DNA of 64,000 bases from Bacteroidales bacterium Bact_09. GTDB lineage: Bacteria; Bacteroidota; Bacteroidia; Bacteroidales; UBA932. The position numbers were made by a program, and so were the translations under genes. How positions within the stretch are numbered: the stretch's first letter is position 1; each line of letters opens with the position of its first letter. The stretch covers positions 19,009 through 83,008 of the forward strand of contig LUZA01000025.1 in NCBI GenBank assembly GCA_001603455.1, given 5' to 3'. A model generated the notes under the pieces. The model searched no databases and had not been told where the DNA came from. It saw nothing but the letters and a program-made list of their open reading frames with translations. Shown one piece after another: positions 26,538-35,874 of the stretch.

Positions 26538-27587
26538 ATGAAGAAGCTGATTATTCTATTATTGGCCATTAGCCTATGGATTCCCATTCAGGGACAGCCC
26601 GTTTCGGAAATACAGCAGATCCCGCAGGGAGCTGTTGTTTATAGCCTTCCCCGTACATGTGTACGCATAGTGGCCGAGGCGCATTATTCCAGTTTCAACC
26701 CCGGGCCTTATGCACGTTTTGCCAGAAAATTTCTGGGCATTGATGCCGGTCAGACCAGAATGACCACTTACGAACTTTCACGCATTGAAATAACACCTAT
26801 GCTCGAGGCTGACCCGCATCAGCTGTATATGGTGAATCTCACATCGGGCAATGCAGAGCCTTGGTTCCTGCAGTTGACCTCCCAGGGTCTTGTCCTGTTG
26901 TCAGATACTTATACTGCCATGGAAAACAAATGGAGATTTCCATCCATTGATGATTCAAGGGATGTGACCGATGCCGGGATTATCGAAACCCTGAAAGAAG
27001 AGAGGACTACTTTGTACCGTTCACAGGTGCAGGGGCGTGAGGTGTCTGCCATTCCAGTTGAGCAAACACAACTGGTGGAAAAAACCCTGGAACAAAGGGC
27101 CGGGGAGGCTGCCCGGAAGATCTTCCAGCTACGCGACATGCGTTATGCCATCATTACGGGTGATACCGATGCCGTTTACAGCGGAGAAGCAATGGGAGCT
27201 GCAATAGAAGAAATGAGGCGGATGGAAGAGGAATATCTGAGGTTGTTCCTGGGTGAGACGACTACGGGCAAAACGCATCTTTCCACAGATGTGCTTCCCG
27301 ATGGTGAAAAAAACCGCTACATTGCATTCCGGTTTTCAGATACGGAAGGATTGTTACCGGCCAATAATGTGGGCGGAAGGCCCATTATCCTTGAAATGGA
27401 TACCGATACCGGAGCGACCATACCGCAGATCCGAACAGATGAAGGGCGCGTGCGTTCAGGGACACGCCTTTATTACAGGCAGCCCATAATCACAATGATA
27501 CATCTTGTTGATGGTCAGAACGAGCTGCTTCAGGCCCGGATCCCTGTTTATCAGAAAGGACCCATTTTGAATTTTATCATTAACTAA
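26538..27587 (+). CDS. Secreted DUF4831-family protein
   Basis: 349 residues. Signal peptide ~1-19 (IILLLAISLWIPIQGQ). The mature part matches the DUF4831 pattern: GAVVYSLPRTCVRIVAEAHY near the start, FAPGPYARFA-like segment (FNPGPYARFARKFLGI), EITPMLEADP, and the C-terminal IPVYQKGPILNFII. Function unknown; restricted to Bacteroidota in my knowledge and predicted periplasmic. A near-match -7 box (GATATTTG then CA) overlaps the preceding stop at 26507-26514. Confidence 0.85.
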   Translation: MKKLIILLLAISLWIPIQGQPVSEIQQIPQGAVVYSLPRTCVRIVAEAHYSSFNPGPYARFARKFLGIDAGQTRMTTYELSRIEITPMLEADPHQLYMVNLTSGNAEPWFLQLTSQGLVLLSDTYTAMENKWRFPSIDDSRDVTDAGIIETLKEERTTLYRSQVQGREVSAIPVEQTQLVEKTLEQRAGEAARKIFQLRDMRYAIITGDTDAVYSGEAMGAAIEEMRRMEEEYLRLFLGETTTGKTHLSTDVLPDGEKNRYIAFRFSDTEGLLPANNVGGRPIILEMDTDTGATIPQIRTDEGRVRSGTRLYYRQPIITMIHLVDGQNELLQARIPVYQKGPILNFIIN

Positions 27588-27598
27588 AAAATACATTT

Positions 27599-29053
27599 AT
27601 GGACATTATCAATCTCAAACCCCAAAGAGTTTGGAAACATTTTTATTCATTGACAAGGATCCCGCGTCCTTCCAAGAAAGAAGAAAAAATACGGGCATTT
27701 CTTGCTGAATTCGGAAAAAACCTGAAGCTAGAAACCATTGTGGATGAGACGGGGAATGTCATCATACGCAAAAGGGCAACTCCCGGAATGGAAAACCGCA
27801 AGGGAATCATCCTGCAGGCCCACATGGACATGGTTCCGCAGAAGAACAACGCGACAGAACACGATTTTGAAAAAGACCCGATAATTCCAAGGATAGAGGG
27901 GGAGTGGGTATATGCTACCGGAACGACCCTGGGGGCGGATAATGGAATGGGTGTGGCTGCCGCTATGGCTGTTCTCGAAGCCGATGACCTGGAACATGGT
28001 CCGGTGGAAGTACTGATTACCACGGATGAAGAAACCGGAATGACCGGCGCAAGAGGACTCAAGCCAGGGGTTTTGCAAGGAGACATTCTGCTGAACCTGG
28101 ATTCAGAAGATGAAGGCGAATTGTACGTGGGATGTGCAGGCGGGGAAGACGGTTCTTTCGAGATGGAGTATAAACCACAACCGGTTCCCCATGGTTGGGA
28201 AGGAGCCCATATTAATATAACAGGGCTCAAGGGGGGCCATTCGGGCATGGATATCATTCTGGGGCGCGGTAACGCAAATAAGATTATGGTTCGTATTTTA
28301 TACAAACTCATGGAAAAGTGTGATATCCGCATTTCATCAGTAGAAGGGGGCGATTTGCGCAATGCCATTCCACGGGAAGCCGATGCCATGATATGTTATG
28401 CTCCTGACAAAAAGAAGTGTGTCATAAGCCTGGCTGAAGAAATGGCGGAAATTGTTGGGGCAGAACTGAAACTGGTAGATCCCGGACTCGGTGTGACTGT
28501 CATCCCGTGTGCCGTTCCTTCCGGGGTGATTCCTGATGATGTCGCACAGAAAGTGATACGGGCCGTATATGCTGCTCCCAACGGGGTTTGGGGCATGAGC
28601 GCATCGATGCCAGGCCTGGTGGAAACATCTTCCAATCTGGCAATATTCAAGGCGAAGGATGGCAAAGTGGCTGTTCATTGCCTGATCCGCAGTTTGGTGG
28701 ATACGGCAAAAACAGATATGGGTACGGCACTTGCCTGTTGTTTTGCCAATATTGGGGCAAAGGTCTCTTTTTCCGGAGCCTATCCCGGATGGAAACCCAA
28801 TATGGATTCTCCTATTTTGAAGTTGATGCTCGACACTTATAAAAAGATGTATGGCCAGGAAGCCAGGGTCAAGGCTATCCACGCAGGATTGGAATGTGGT
28901 ATCCTGGGCGGGACTTATCCGCACTGGGACATGATCTCATTCGGGCCCACCCTCCGTTCACCTCACTCTCCCGATGAACGCTGCCTGATACCTACCGTCC
29001 AGAAATTTTGGGATCTGCTGGTAGAAACAATGAAAAATATTCCCGCAAAATAG
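27599..29053 (+). CDS. pepD: Aminoacyl-histidine dipeptidase (M20C)
   Basis: Cytosolic di-zinc dipeptidase of the PepD/carnosinase-like M20C family, splits Xaa-His and other dipeptides. Zinc and catalytic motifs: [46 protein letters not shown], and the C-terminal AIHAGLECG. 484 residues, full length. 11 bases after the DUF4831 gene, so probably co-transcribed. The end is followed by an inverted repeat that overlaps the rpsF promoter. Confidence 0.96.
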   Translation: MDIINLKPQRVWKHFYSLTRIPRPSKKEEKIRAFLAEFGKNLKLETIVDETGNVIIRKRATPGMENRKGIILQAHMDMVPQKNNATEHDFEKDPIIPRIEGEWVYATGTTLGADNGMGVAAAMAVLEADDLEHGPVEVLITTDEETGMTGARGLKPGVLQGDILLNLDSEDEGELYVGCAGGEDGSFEMEYKPQPVPHGWEGAHINITGLKGGHSGMDIILGRGNANKIMVRILYKLMEKCDIRISSVEGGDLRNAIPREADAMICYAPDKKKCVISLAEEMAEIVGAELKLVDPGLGVTVIPCAVPSGVIPDDVAQKVIRAVYAAPNGVWGMSASMPGLVETSSNLAIFKAKDGKVAVHCLIRSLVDTAKTDMGTALACCFANIGAKVSFSGAYPGWKPNMDSPILKLMLDTYKKMYGQEARVKAIHAGLECGILGGTYPHWDMISFGPTLRSPHSPDERCLIPTVQKFWDLLVETMKNIPAK

Positions 29054-29083
29054 CAAGTATTAGAAATAAACAGGAAACAAAAA

Positions 29084-29114
29084 TTTGTCGGGCTGCAAGA
29101 ATTTCATATCTTTG
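29084..29114 (+). promoter_or_regulatory. Promoter of the rpsF-rpsR-rplI operon
   Basis: A -33 TTTG (29084-29087) and a -7 TATCTTTG (29107-29114) are separated by 19 bases. The box is followed by CAGCCC. The same arrangement and flanking bases occur at the 23S rRNA promoter (61814-61844). Confidence 0.75.
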
Positions 29115-29120
29115 CAGCCC
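29090..29120 (+). repeat. Inverted repeat across the rpsF promoter
   Basis: GGGCTGCAA (29090-29098) and TTGCAGCCC (29112-29120) are perfect 9-base arms around a 13-base spacer and are followed by TTTATATTT. The right arm contains the end of the -7 box. It could be the pepD terminator, an operator, or both. Confidence 0.6.
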
Positions 29121-29145
29121 TTTATATTTAATAATAACTAATCAT

Positions 29146-29571
29146 ATGTTGAGACAGTACGAAACCGTTTTCATTTTAACTCCCGTTTTGTCTGATATTC
29201 AGATGAAGGAAGCGGTTACCAAGTTTCGTGACATGATCCTGGCCCATGAAGGCGAGATCGTTTACGAAGAGGACTGGGGGCTTAAAAAACTGGCTTACCC
29301 CATCCAGAAAAAAACCACTGGTTTTTACCATTTGATAGGATTTAAAGCGAACCCTGAATTTATTGAAAAACTGGAGATCCAGTACCGCAGGGATGAACGC
29401 GTGATCCGGTACCTGACTTTCGCTATGGACAGACATGCCATAGCATATGCAGAAAAAAAACACGGCCCGGCTAAGGAAGAAGCTCCCGTAAAGGAACAAA
29501 AACCTGTTCCCAAGCCCAAGAAGCCTGTGTTGGATGATGAGATTGAAATTGAAATTGAAGAGGAGGACTAA
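29146..29571 (+). CDS. rpsF: Ribosomal protein bS6
   Basis: Small-subunit protein that pairs with bS18 on the platform. Family start [20 protein letters not shown], then [14 protein letters not shown] and [18 protein letters not shown]. 141 residues, with an acidic/proline-rich C-terminal tail (~105-141, ending [10 protein letters not shown]) longer than in E. coli. The ORF opens at 29008, but the ATG at 29146 lies after the promoter and matches homologues. The leader is only ~30 bases and shows no S6:S18-binding RNA fold that I can recognise. Confidence 0.97.
   Translation: MLRQYETVFILTPVLSDIQMKEAVTKFRDMILAHEGEIVYEEDWGLKKLAYPIQKKTTGFYHLIGFKANPEFIEKLEIQYRRDERVIRYLTFAMDRHAIAYAEKKHGPAKEEAPVKEQKPVPKPKKPVLDDEIEIEIEEED
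29561..29566 (+). promoter_or_regulatory. Shine-Dalgarno site for rpsR
   Basis: AGGAGG, 8 bases before the rpsR ATG, within the last acidic codons of rpsF. It is partly explained by the GAA/GAG/GAC codons. Confidence 0.5.
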
Positions 29572-29574
29572 AAT

Positions 29575-29841
29575 ATGGCAGCCAACACTGAAATTCGTTT
29601 TTTAAACCCTCCCACAGTAGAGGTAAAAAAGAAAAAATACTGCCGTTTCAAAAAAGCGGGGATCAAATACATTGATTATAAAGATCCTGAATTTCTGAAA
29701 CGTTTTCTTAATGAACAGGGTAAGATCCTGCCACGCAGGCTTACAGGCACTTCTTTAAAATACCAGCGTAAAGTGGCCCAGGCAGTTAAACGTGCCAGGC
29801 ATCTGGCTTTACTGCCTTATGTTACCGATTTACTTAAATAA
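29575..29841 (+). CDS. rpsR: Ribosomal protein bS18
   Basis: Small-subunit protein bS18, 88 residues. Motifs: [16 protein letters not shown] near the N-terminus, [20 protein letters not shown] and [13 protein letters not shown]. Only one cysteine, so a zinc-independent form. It lies between rpsF and rplI as in most Bacteroidota, 3 bases after rpsF, and its stop overlaps the rplI SD site. Confidence 0.98.
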   Translation: MAANTEIRFLNPPTVEVKKKKYCRFKKAGIKYIDYKDPEFLKRFLNEQGKILPRRLTGTSLKYQRKVAQAVKRARHLALLPYVTDLLK

Positions 29842-29849
29842 GGAGGAGA
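29840..29849 (+). promoter_or_regulatory. Shine-Dalgarno site for rplI
   Basis: AAGGAGGAGA, with the AGGAGG core 9 bases before the rplI ATG and overlapping the rpsR stop. Not constrained by coding downstream of the stop, so it is probably functional. Confidence 0.6.
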
Positions 29850-29855
29850 CAGGCT

Positions 29856-30308
29856 ATGGAAATTATTTTAAAACAAGATGTTGCCAAGCTGGGACATAAA
29901 GATGATATTGTAAAAGTTCGTAATGGCTATGCCGCTAATTATCTTATCCCCAGAGGGATGGCTATAATGGCTACTCCATCTGCAGTAAAAATGCATCAGG
30001 AGAATATGCGTCAGCAAGCCCATAAAGAGGCAAAGATCCGCGAAGATGCACAGGCACTGGCCTCGAGGTTAGAAGCATGCCAGGTGAAGATTGCTACAAA
30101 GGTTAGCAGCAACGGTAAGGTATTCGGATCGGTCAATAACATCCAAGTTGCTGAAGCGCTTGCAAAACAGGGACTTGAGGTAGATAGACGCAACATTGCC
30201 TTTACCGCAGGGGAAGCCATTAAAGAAGTCGGAGTCCATGATGCAGTTGTTAAAATTTACCGCGATATCACAGCTACTATTAAAGTTGAAGTGACAGGCG
30301 AGGAATAA
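29856..30308 (+). CDS. rplI: Ribosomal protein bL9
   Basis: Large-subunit protein bL9. N-terminal domain MEIILKQDVAKLGHKDDIVKV with the family signature RNGYAANYLIPRGMA, long central helix (~42-75), and C-terminal domain (VSSNGKVFGSVNNIQVAEAL). 150 residues. Last gene of the operon; an intrinsic terminator follows 23 bases later. Confidence 0.98.
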   Translation: MEIILKQDVAKLGHKDDIVKVRNGYAANYLIPRGMAIMATPSAVKMHQENMRQQAHKEAKIREDAQALASRLEACQVKIATKVSSNGKVFGSVNNIQVAEALAKQGLEVDRRNIAFTAGEAIKEVGVHDAVVKIYRDITATIKVEVTGEE

Positions 30309-30331
30309 TTTAAATCAAGAGTTGAGAAGAG

Positions 30332-30354
30332 ACCCGGGAATTCCGGGTTTTTTT
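30332..30354 (+). terminator. Intrinsic terminator of the rpsF-rpsR-rplI operon
   Basis: Stem ACCCGG / CCGGGT (30332-30337 with 30343-30348), five-base loop GAATT, followed by a run of T to 30354. The clearest rho-independent terminator in the window. Confidence 0.85.
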
Positions 30355-30382
30355 GTATATTTACTAATTAAACATTTTTGAT

Positions 30383-31663
30383 ATGAAACAGGATATAGCG
30401 CTTTTTGATCTTATCAGGAAAGAAGAGAACCGTCAATCAAACGGAATTGAATTGATCGCCTCTGAAAATTTTGTGAGTCCACAAGTGTTGAATGCAATGG
30501 GATCCGTTCTGACTAACAAGTATGCAGAAGGATACCCCGAAGCGAGATACTACGGGGGTTGTGAGGTGGTAGATAAATCCGAACAGCTTTGCATAGACAG
30601 GGTCTGTGAATTGTTCCAGGCAGAATATGCCAATGTGCAACCGCATTCGGGGGCACAGGCCAACATGGCCGTTTTCCTTGCCTGTCTGCAACCGGGAGAT
30701 ACCTTTATGGGCCTTGACCTGGCTCACGGAGGGCACCTGACCCACGGCTCACCAGTCAATTTTTCAGGGATCCTTTACCGTCCGGTAGCTTACCAACTGG
30801 ATCCTGAAACGGGATTGATTGATTACAATCAAATGGAGCGCCTGGTACTGGAACATCATCCTAAAATGATTATTGGCGGAGGTTCAGCGTATTCCAGGGA
30901 GTGGGATTACAAACGGATGCGCGAAATTGCTGACAAGGTGGGTGCCCTCTTTATGGTAGATATGGCCCACCCTGCCGGACTGATAGCCGCAGGCCTGCTG
31001 GAGAACCCCCTGAAATATGCGCATATTGTCACTTCCACAACGCATAAAACGCTTAGGGGGCCGAGGGGAGGCATTATCCTTATAGGCAAGGATTTTGACA
31101 ATCCCTGGGGGATCAAAACACCTAAGGGAAAGATCAAAAAAATGTCTGCCATGATCAATTCAAGTGTCTTTCCGGGAGTTCAGGGAGGACCTCTGGAGCA
31201 TGTGATAGCCGGGAAAGCGGTAGCGTTTTTTGAAGCCTTGCAGCCTGAATTCGCGGAGTATCAGAAACAGGTACAGAAAAATGCCCAGGCTATGGGGGCT
31301 GCCTTCGCCAGCCGTAACTATACCATCGTATCGGGAGGCACCGACAACCACTTGCTGTTGATAGACCTTCGTTCAAAATTCCCTGACCTGACCGGAAAGG
31401 AAGCTGAAAATACCCTTGTAAAGGCTGATATTACCGTAAACAAGAATATGGTGCCTTATGACTCACGGTCTCCTTTCAAAACATCGGGCATACGTGTAGG
31501 TTCCCCGGCAGTGACTACCCGCGGACTAAAGGAACATGATATGGAAACTATTGTGGCCCTTATAGATGAGGTTTTGAGTAATATTGACAATCAAGCAGTC
31601 ATAGAACGCATTAAAAAAAGAGTGAAAGAACTCATGGGCGGGTTGCCATTATACGCCTGGTAA
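30383..31663 (+). CDS. glyA: Serine hydroxymethyltransferase
   Basis: PLP enzyme that converts serine and tetrahydrofolate to glycine and 5,10-methylene-THF. Motifs: [46 protein letters not shown], and the PLP lysine in [14 protein letters not shown]. 426 residues. The one-carbon product feeds MetF and MetH, which are encoded ~16 kb away. A near-match -7 box (CATTTTTG, 30373-30380) lies just before the ATG. Confidence 0.98.
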   Translation: MKQDIALFDLIRKEENRQSNGIELIASENFVSPQVLNAMGSVLTNKYAEGYPEARYYGGCEVVDKSEQLCIDRVCELFQAEYANVQPHSGAQANMAVFLACLQPGDTFMGLDLAHGGHLTHGSPVNFSGILYRPVAYQLDPETGLIDYNQMERLVLEHHPKMIIGGGSAYSREWDYKRMREIADKVGALFMVDMAHPAGLIAAGLLENPLKYAHIVTSTTHKTLRGPRGGIILIGKDFDNPWGIKTPKGKIKKMSAMINSSVFPGVQGGPLEHVIAGKAVAFFEALQPEFAEYQKQVQKNAQAMGAAFASRNYTIVSGGTDNHLLLIDLRSKFPDLTGKEAENTLVKADITVNKNMVPYDSRSPFKTSGIRVGSPAVTTRGLKEHDMETIVALIDEVLSNIDNQAVIERIKKRVKELMGGLPLYAW

Positions 31664-31678
31664 ATACAAACAAAAACT

Positions 31679-32386
31679 ATGAAAAATTTTTTGACCATTG
31701 TTTTAGCTGCAATGGTCCTGACGGCACCATCCGGGATCAGTGCACAGACTGTAAAACGAGGTGTTGTCAAGGCTGTTATTGGTTCAGACCTGAATGAAGT
31801 ACTTCCGAACGATGTGGTGTACATGTACCCGGAATTCCAGACTGGAACACTGATATTCAAGAACAAAAGTTCAGCGGAGGCGACAATGAACCTGTATCTG
31901 CCTGGATCAAACCTGCACTTTCTCGGACCCCGGGGAGATACCCTGGTGGTTAAAAATCAAGATGAGGCGCTGTACCTTTACATGGGCAATGATACGTATA
32001 TCCGTCACAGCAAGTCATGGATCAGGCTCCTTTCTGCCTGGGGAAATCTGGCCTTTGGGATACGTACTACCGTTAGCATTCAGCAACCTCAGAAAACAGG
32101 GGCATATGGTATGGTCGATGTGACGTCTTCTATAACCGAGTACAGTAGTATGGAGGACCAGACCGGACGTACCATGCGTTTGCAAAGCCTGAAAAATATT
32201 CCCTATACAGTAACGCACGATGCGATGCTTTATGACGGAAATAAACTTTACCTGGCAAGCAGAAGAAATTACAAAAAACTGTTTCCCCATAAAAAGGAAT
32301 TTATAGACCAATACATCAAGGAGAACAATCTTGATCTTGGTAAAGCCCAGGATGCTTTGCAATTATTCAATTTGCTGAACCTGTAG
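31679..32386 (+). CDS. Secreted protein of unknown function
   Basis: 235 residues. Signal peptide ~1-22 (TIVLAAMVLTAPSGISAQ). The mature part is mostly predicted beta strand: VNDVVYMYPEFQTG-like segments (NDVVYMYPEFQTGTLIFKNK), NLYLPGSNLHFLGPRGDTLV and LYLYMGNDTYIRHS. The end is a helical tail (KKEFIDQYIKENNLDLGKAQ) resembling those of Bacteroidota outer-surface or periplasmic proteins. I do not recognise the family. It follows glyA by 15 bases and may be co-transcribed. Its last 24 bases overlap the OstA-like gene on the other strand. Confidence 0.7.
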   Translation: MKNFLTIVLAAMVLTAPSGISAQTVKRGVVKAVIGSDLNEVLPNDVVYMYPEFQTGTLIFKNKSSAEATMNLYLPGSNLHFLGPRGDTLVVKNQDEALYLYMGNDTYIRHSKSWIRLLSAWGNLAFGIRTTVSIQQPQKTGAYGMVDVTSSITEYSSMEDQTGRTMRLQSLKNIPYTVTHDAMLYDGNKLYLASRRNYKKLFPHKKEFIDQYIKENNLDLGKAQDALQLFNLLNL

Positions 32387-34510
32387 CTGTTTTCGTTGCA
32401 GGACAGGCGTGATTCTTCTGGTATTGGCTGGAATGTGTTGCCTTTCTTTTTGCATCCCAACGACGGCTGCCTCTTCATTCAACACCGGAGTGAGGTTTTT
32501 TTCCTGTAGCGGAACAAAGGGATTGATCTTGTTTTCTGTTTCCCTTCGATTGAGTTCCCTTACCGCATCTATGGTAGTACCGCTGCCCAGGGTGGAGGGC
32601 CTGGCATGTACATCGGGAAAAAATTTCAGGGTATAGGGAAAAAGAGGTTCCTTGTACCAGGATTTATTTTGTGGTGGTGAATCCACTACCATGCGACTGG
32701 TTATGGCATATCGGTCAGAGGGCCGTTCCGGGGCCCTCCAGTTAAATTCAGCAAGTCGCTCCTGATCCTTTTTTAATTCAAAAAGCGGAATCATATCGCT
32801 TTTCACTGACTTCTTGTATATAATACGCTGTGCCCTTCTTTCTTTTAGAAAAACATTCATCTCTTCACATTCTTTGATATTAAGCGAAGTGATAAGGCTG
32901 TCTTCGGGAATATAAAAAAGCGCTTTTGCATTTTTCACGGCATCAAACCGAAAAATATCGTTATCCCGGATATGGGCATACATAAGATCCGCCTTGATCT
33001 GGTGAAAAAATATTTCTTCTTCCTGCGATATAAGAAATGCTTTGGATAGGAAGTCAACCCTGTACAATGAGTCCCTGCTGAACCGGAACTGAATGCTATC
33101 GGCACTCAACTGGCTTTCCTGGTTCCATAATACGGGTTTGCCGTATTGCCGCAATACAGAGTCTATGCTGTTAAAGACCATTGAATCACAGACAGACTGA
33201 AAGTCGCTTTTATATACTCTGACATTACTGTGACCATAAAAAAAGTGGACCTCCAGCGTGTTGAAAAGGCTGTCTCCCCGGTGCTTTACCTCTGCCAGAA
33301 AGGTACTGTCCGTTTTAACAAGGAACAGCTGAATTTCAAGGGAATCTTGTACCGGCATATTGGTCCCGGATGTTTCTGTGGAAACCGTATCAGATGCAGG
33401 AATGGCCGTTGTTGAGTCGGGCAGCATAACGGACTGGGCAGGATCAGCCGGTTTATTTCTTACGGGAATATCCCGACGGGCAAAAGCCCGGACCCGTTCC
33501 AGGGAATCCATCTGTCCGTATGTACTTGTAAAAACAAGAAGGGTATCGGCACGTAGAAAAAGCGAATCTTTCCGGTTGGCTTCCTGGTCAACCTCGTATG
33601 TGATAAATACAGGCTCTTGTGTTACCTGCGCCCAATCCGGATTTCTGCGAAAGTCAAGGCGGTCTCCAAGAATCAACAACTGTTGCGTCGTGTCGCGAAC
33701 CTGTATGTTACGTCTTAAAATCCCTGAATTGTTTATCCGGTCATAGTGCACGTCTTCTGCCATGATCTCCTGTTCGTTGGTTCGTATGAATACGTTATCC
33801 ATAAAATGGAAAAGTTCTTTTTCCCTTTCATAAGTACCCTCCCCGGCGGTCAGGAAGCCGTCTGTATGCCACGCTTGCACGTTTCCCCAGAATTCAGCCA
33901 GGTTCAGATCTGAATGATAATACAGGGAATCTGCCTTAACTCTGAGGGTGTCGGTCCCCATTTCCACATGTTCGTAAAAACAAAACAATTTTTCTTTGGA
34001 ATAATAATAACCCTTCCGGCTTTCCAGAATAGTTCCCTGATTATCTACCATGCTGCCTCCGTTGAAAAAGTAGCCTATACTGTCTTTTGTGTTGAAATTC
34101 AGGTATCGCGTACGTAAACAGTTCCCCTCCTCGTCAAGGAGTTCCACGGTTTTTCCACGGACTTCTGCCGTATTGAGGTCTCCGATATAATGAATGGTTT
34201 CTCCCTTTAATCGTGTTCCCTGCTGGATAATCTCTACATTTCCCACAGCGTCAATAACGTTGTCAGCAGTATTCCAGATTGCAGTATCACATAGAATATA
34301 TGTGTCGTTATGGAGAAAACGGGCCGGTCCCGTAACCTTCCTGTAACTTACCCCAAAAAGTTCATACATTTCTGCCACCTGGGCACTGATCAGATGTACT
34401 TTTTCTTCTGTTGTACGGTCCTTGTTGAAGGCCTGTGCCCGGATCTCTTGCCGGGCAGTAAGCAAAACGGCCAGGCATAACACAAATAGCAGAACCCGGT
34501 GTCTTTCCAT
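32363..34510 (-). CDS. OstA-like periplasmic protein (LPS transport type)
   Basis: 715 residues. Signal peptide ~1-26 (VLLFVLCLAVLLTARQEIRAQ). The mature N-terminal half carries LptA/OstA-type beta-jellyroll repeats (GPARFLHNDTYILCDTAIWN, ADNVIDAVGNVEIIQQGTRLKGETIHY, AEFWGNVQAW). A Ser/Thr/Pro-rich linker (~370-400) separates a second beta-rich half. The family occurs throughout Bacteroidota and is thought to help LPS reach the outer membrane; it lacks the LptD barrel. The ATG at 34510 shares its A with the stop of the upstream SurA-like gene (TAATG). An in-frame start at 34543 lies inside that gene and is less likely. Confidence 0.87.
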   Translation of the reverse strand: MERHRVLLFVLCLAVLLTARQEIRAQAFNKDRTTEEKVHLISAQVAEMYELFGVSYRKVTGPARFLHNDTYILCDTAIWNTADNVIDAVGNVEIIQQGTRLKGETIHYIGDLNTAEVRGKTVELLDEEGNCLRTRYLNFNTKDSIGYFFNGGSMVDNQGTILESRKGYYYSKEKLFCFYEHVEMGTDTLRVKADSLYYHSDLNLAEFWGNVQAWHTDGFLTAGEGTYEREKELFHFMDNVFIRTNEQEIMAEDVHYDRINNSGILRRNIQVRDTTQQLLILGDRLDFRRNPDWAQVTQEPVFITYEVDQEANRKDSLFLRADTLLVFTSTYGQMDSLERVRAFARRDIPVRNKPADPAQSVMLPDSTTAIPASDTVSTETSGTNMPVQDSLEIQLFLVKTDSTFLAEVKHRGDSLFNTLEVHFFYGHSNVRVYKSDFQSVCDSMVFNSIDSVLRQYGKPVLWNQESQLSADSIQFRFSRDSLYRVDFLSKAFLISQEEEIFFHQIKADLMYAHIRDNDIFRFDAVKNAKALFYIPEDSLITSLNIKECEEMNVFLKERRAQRIIYKKSVKSDMIPLFELKKDQERLAEFNWRAPERPSDRYAITSRMVVDSPPQNKSWYKEPLFPYTLKFFPDVHARPSTLGSGTTIDAVRELNRRETENKINPFVPLQEKNLTPVLNEEAAVVGMQKERQHIPANTRRITPVLQRKQLQVQQIE

Positions 34511-35874
34511 TATTTGATCCAACCTTCCCGTTTGAAAGCGCAATCCCTAAACAGGGGATCTATACGGATATATGTGGTTGTTTGTTTTTCCTTTATGAAT
34601 TCTTCTATAGCTTCCAGCTGCTTTTTGTTCTCGGCCAGATTCTGGATGATATTGTAATCGTCTTTAAGGTTGGCCACGTGTGATGGGATGATCTTGTCCA
34701 TCCTGATAATCTTGTAGATAACGTTTCCTTCGCGGCCTTCATTGTCCCGGCTTTCAAAAGCGGCAGAGACATCTCCTTCTTTCATATTCCGTAATATATT
34801 ATAATCGCTGGTCTTGAGCTGGTCTTTCTCGAAGAGCATGGACCCGGTGTTCTGGTCTGCCATACGACCACCATTGAGTCTGGAAGGAGGATCCCCGGAA
34901 TACAACAGGGCTGCTCTTTCAAAGGTAATGCTGTCCGTTTTGATGGTATTTGCTATGCTATCCAGCCGGTTCAGGCATTTTACACGGTCCGAAGTCAGCA
35001 CTTCGGGTTTCAACAGAATGTGCCGGGCATTGAACATATCTCCTTCGCGCTCGATCATTTGGATTAGATGGAATCCGTCAGGAGTCTCTACTATCTGGGA
35101 AACCTGTCCTTCCTTAAGTATGATGGCTGCGTCGCCGAAAGCCGGCCAATACATTTGTTTTGCCGCCATTCCCAGTTCACCACCCCTGCGGGCAGAATAG
35201 GGATCTTGTGAGTACAGGGTGGCCAGGGTGCTGAAACGCTTTCCGTTCAGGATCCTTTCACGGAATTCCAGCAAGCGCTCCTTGACCATCAGAATGGCTT
35301 CCTCTTTTGGGGGATAGAGGACGATCTGGCTTAGCTGGTACTGGGTAGGAATGATGGGCAGGCTGTCCTTTGGTGTACGGAGGTAAAAATCTTCAATATC
35401 CTTTGGTGTCAGGGAAGGAACTTTTGCAACAATGGCAGATTGCATGTCCCGGGTCAGACTTTGCTCACGGAACAACTCGCGCCATTCCTGTTTCAGTTTG
35501 AATAGTGGTTTTCTAAAATACTCTTCCGTGGCTTTTTCCCCTCCTAGGCGTGTTTTGATATCCTGCAGCCTGTTCTCGAGTTCCAGTTCTACATATTCTT
35601 CATTCACCGTAAGACTGTCAAGCCGTGCCTGATTGAGCATCAATTTGGAGATTAGCATATTTTCCAGGATATCACACCGCAGGTTCTTATCGGTTATGAC
35701 GCCCTGCATCATCTGCATCTGCACTTCCTCCTCGATAGCGGATAACTGGATCATTTCATTGCCCACCAAAGCAATCACCTTGTCAACCAGGCCGTTGCCA
35801 TATTTTTGACTATAGGCAAATGTGGTTATCAGCAGGAACAACAGCATGACTGTTGCCGGTTTATTAATCTTCAT
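34510..35874 (-). CDS. SurA-like periplasmic chaperone with two parvulin domains
   Basis: Outer-membrane-protein chaperone/PPIase. Signal peptide ~1-22. N-terminal SurA-type chaperone region (VDKVIALVGNEMIQLSAIEE), first parvulin domain (~175-275: QYQLSQIVLYPPKEEA, ARRGGELGMAAKQM, VETPDGFHLIQMIERE), second parvulin-like domain (~280-390: NARHILLKPEVLTSDR, RLNGGRMADQNTG). 454 residues. Encoded directly upstream of the OstA-like protein and overlapping a second SurA-type lipoprotein by 11 bases, which suggests one envelope-assembly operon. Confidence 0.92.
   Translation of the reverse strand: MKINKPATVMLLFLLITTFAYSQKYGNGLVDKVIALVGNEMIQLSAIEEEVQMQMMQGVITDKNLRCDILENMLISKLMLNQARLDSLTVNEEYVELELENRLQDIKTRLGGEKATEEYFRKPLFKLKQEWRELFREQSLTRDMQSAIVAKVPSLTPKDIEDFYLRTPKDSLPIIPTQYQLSQIVLYPPKEEAILMVKERLLEFRERILNGKRFSTLATLYSQDPYSARRGGELGMAAKQMYWPAFGDAAIILKEGQVSQIVETPDGFHLIQMIEREGDMFNARHILLKPEVLTSDRVKCLNRLDSIANTIKTDSITFERAALLYSGDPPSRLNGGRMADQNTGSMLFEKDQLKTSDYNILRNMKEGDVSAAFESRDNEGREGNVIYKIIRMDKIIPSHVANLKDDYNIIQNLAENKKQLEAIEEFIKEKQTTTYIRIDPLFRDCAFKREGWIK

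Noticed and set aside
29115-29145. S6:S18-type ribosomal leader RNA before rpsF
   Set aside because: The leader is about 30 bases and AT-rich; no stem with the expected bulge can form.
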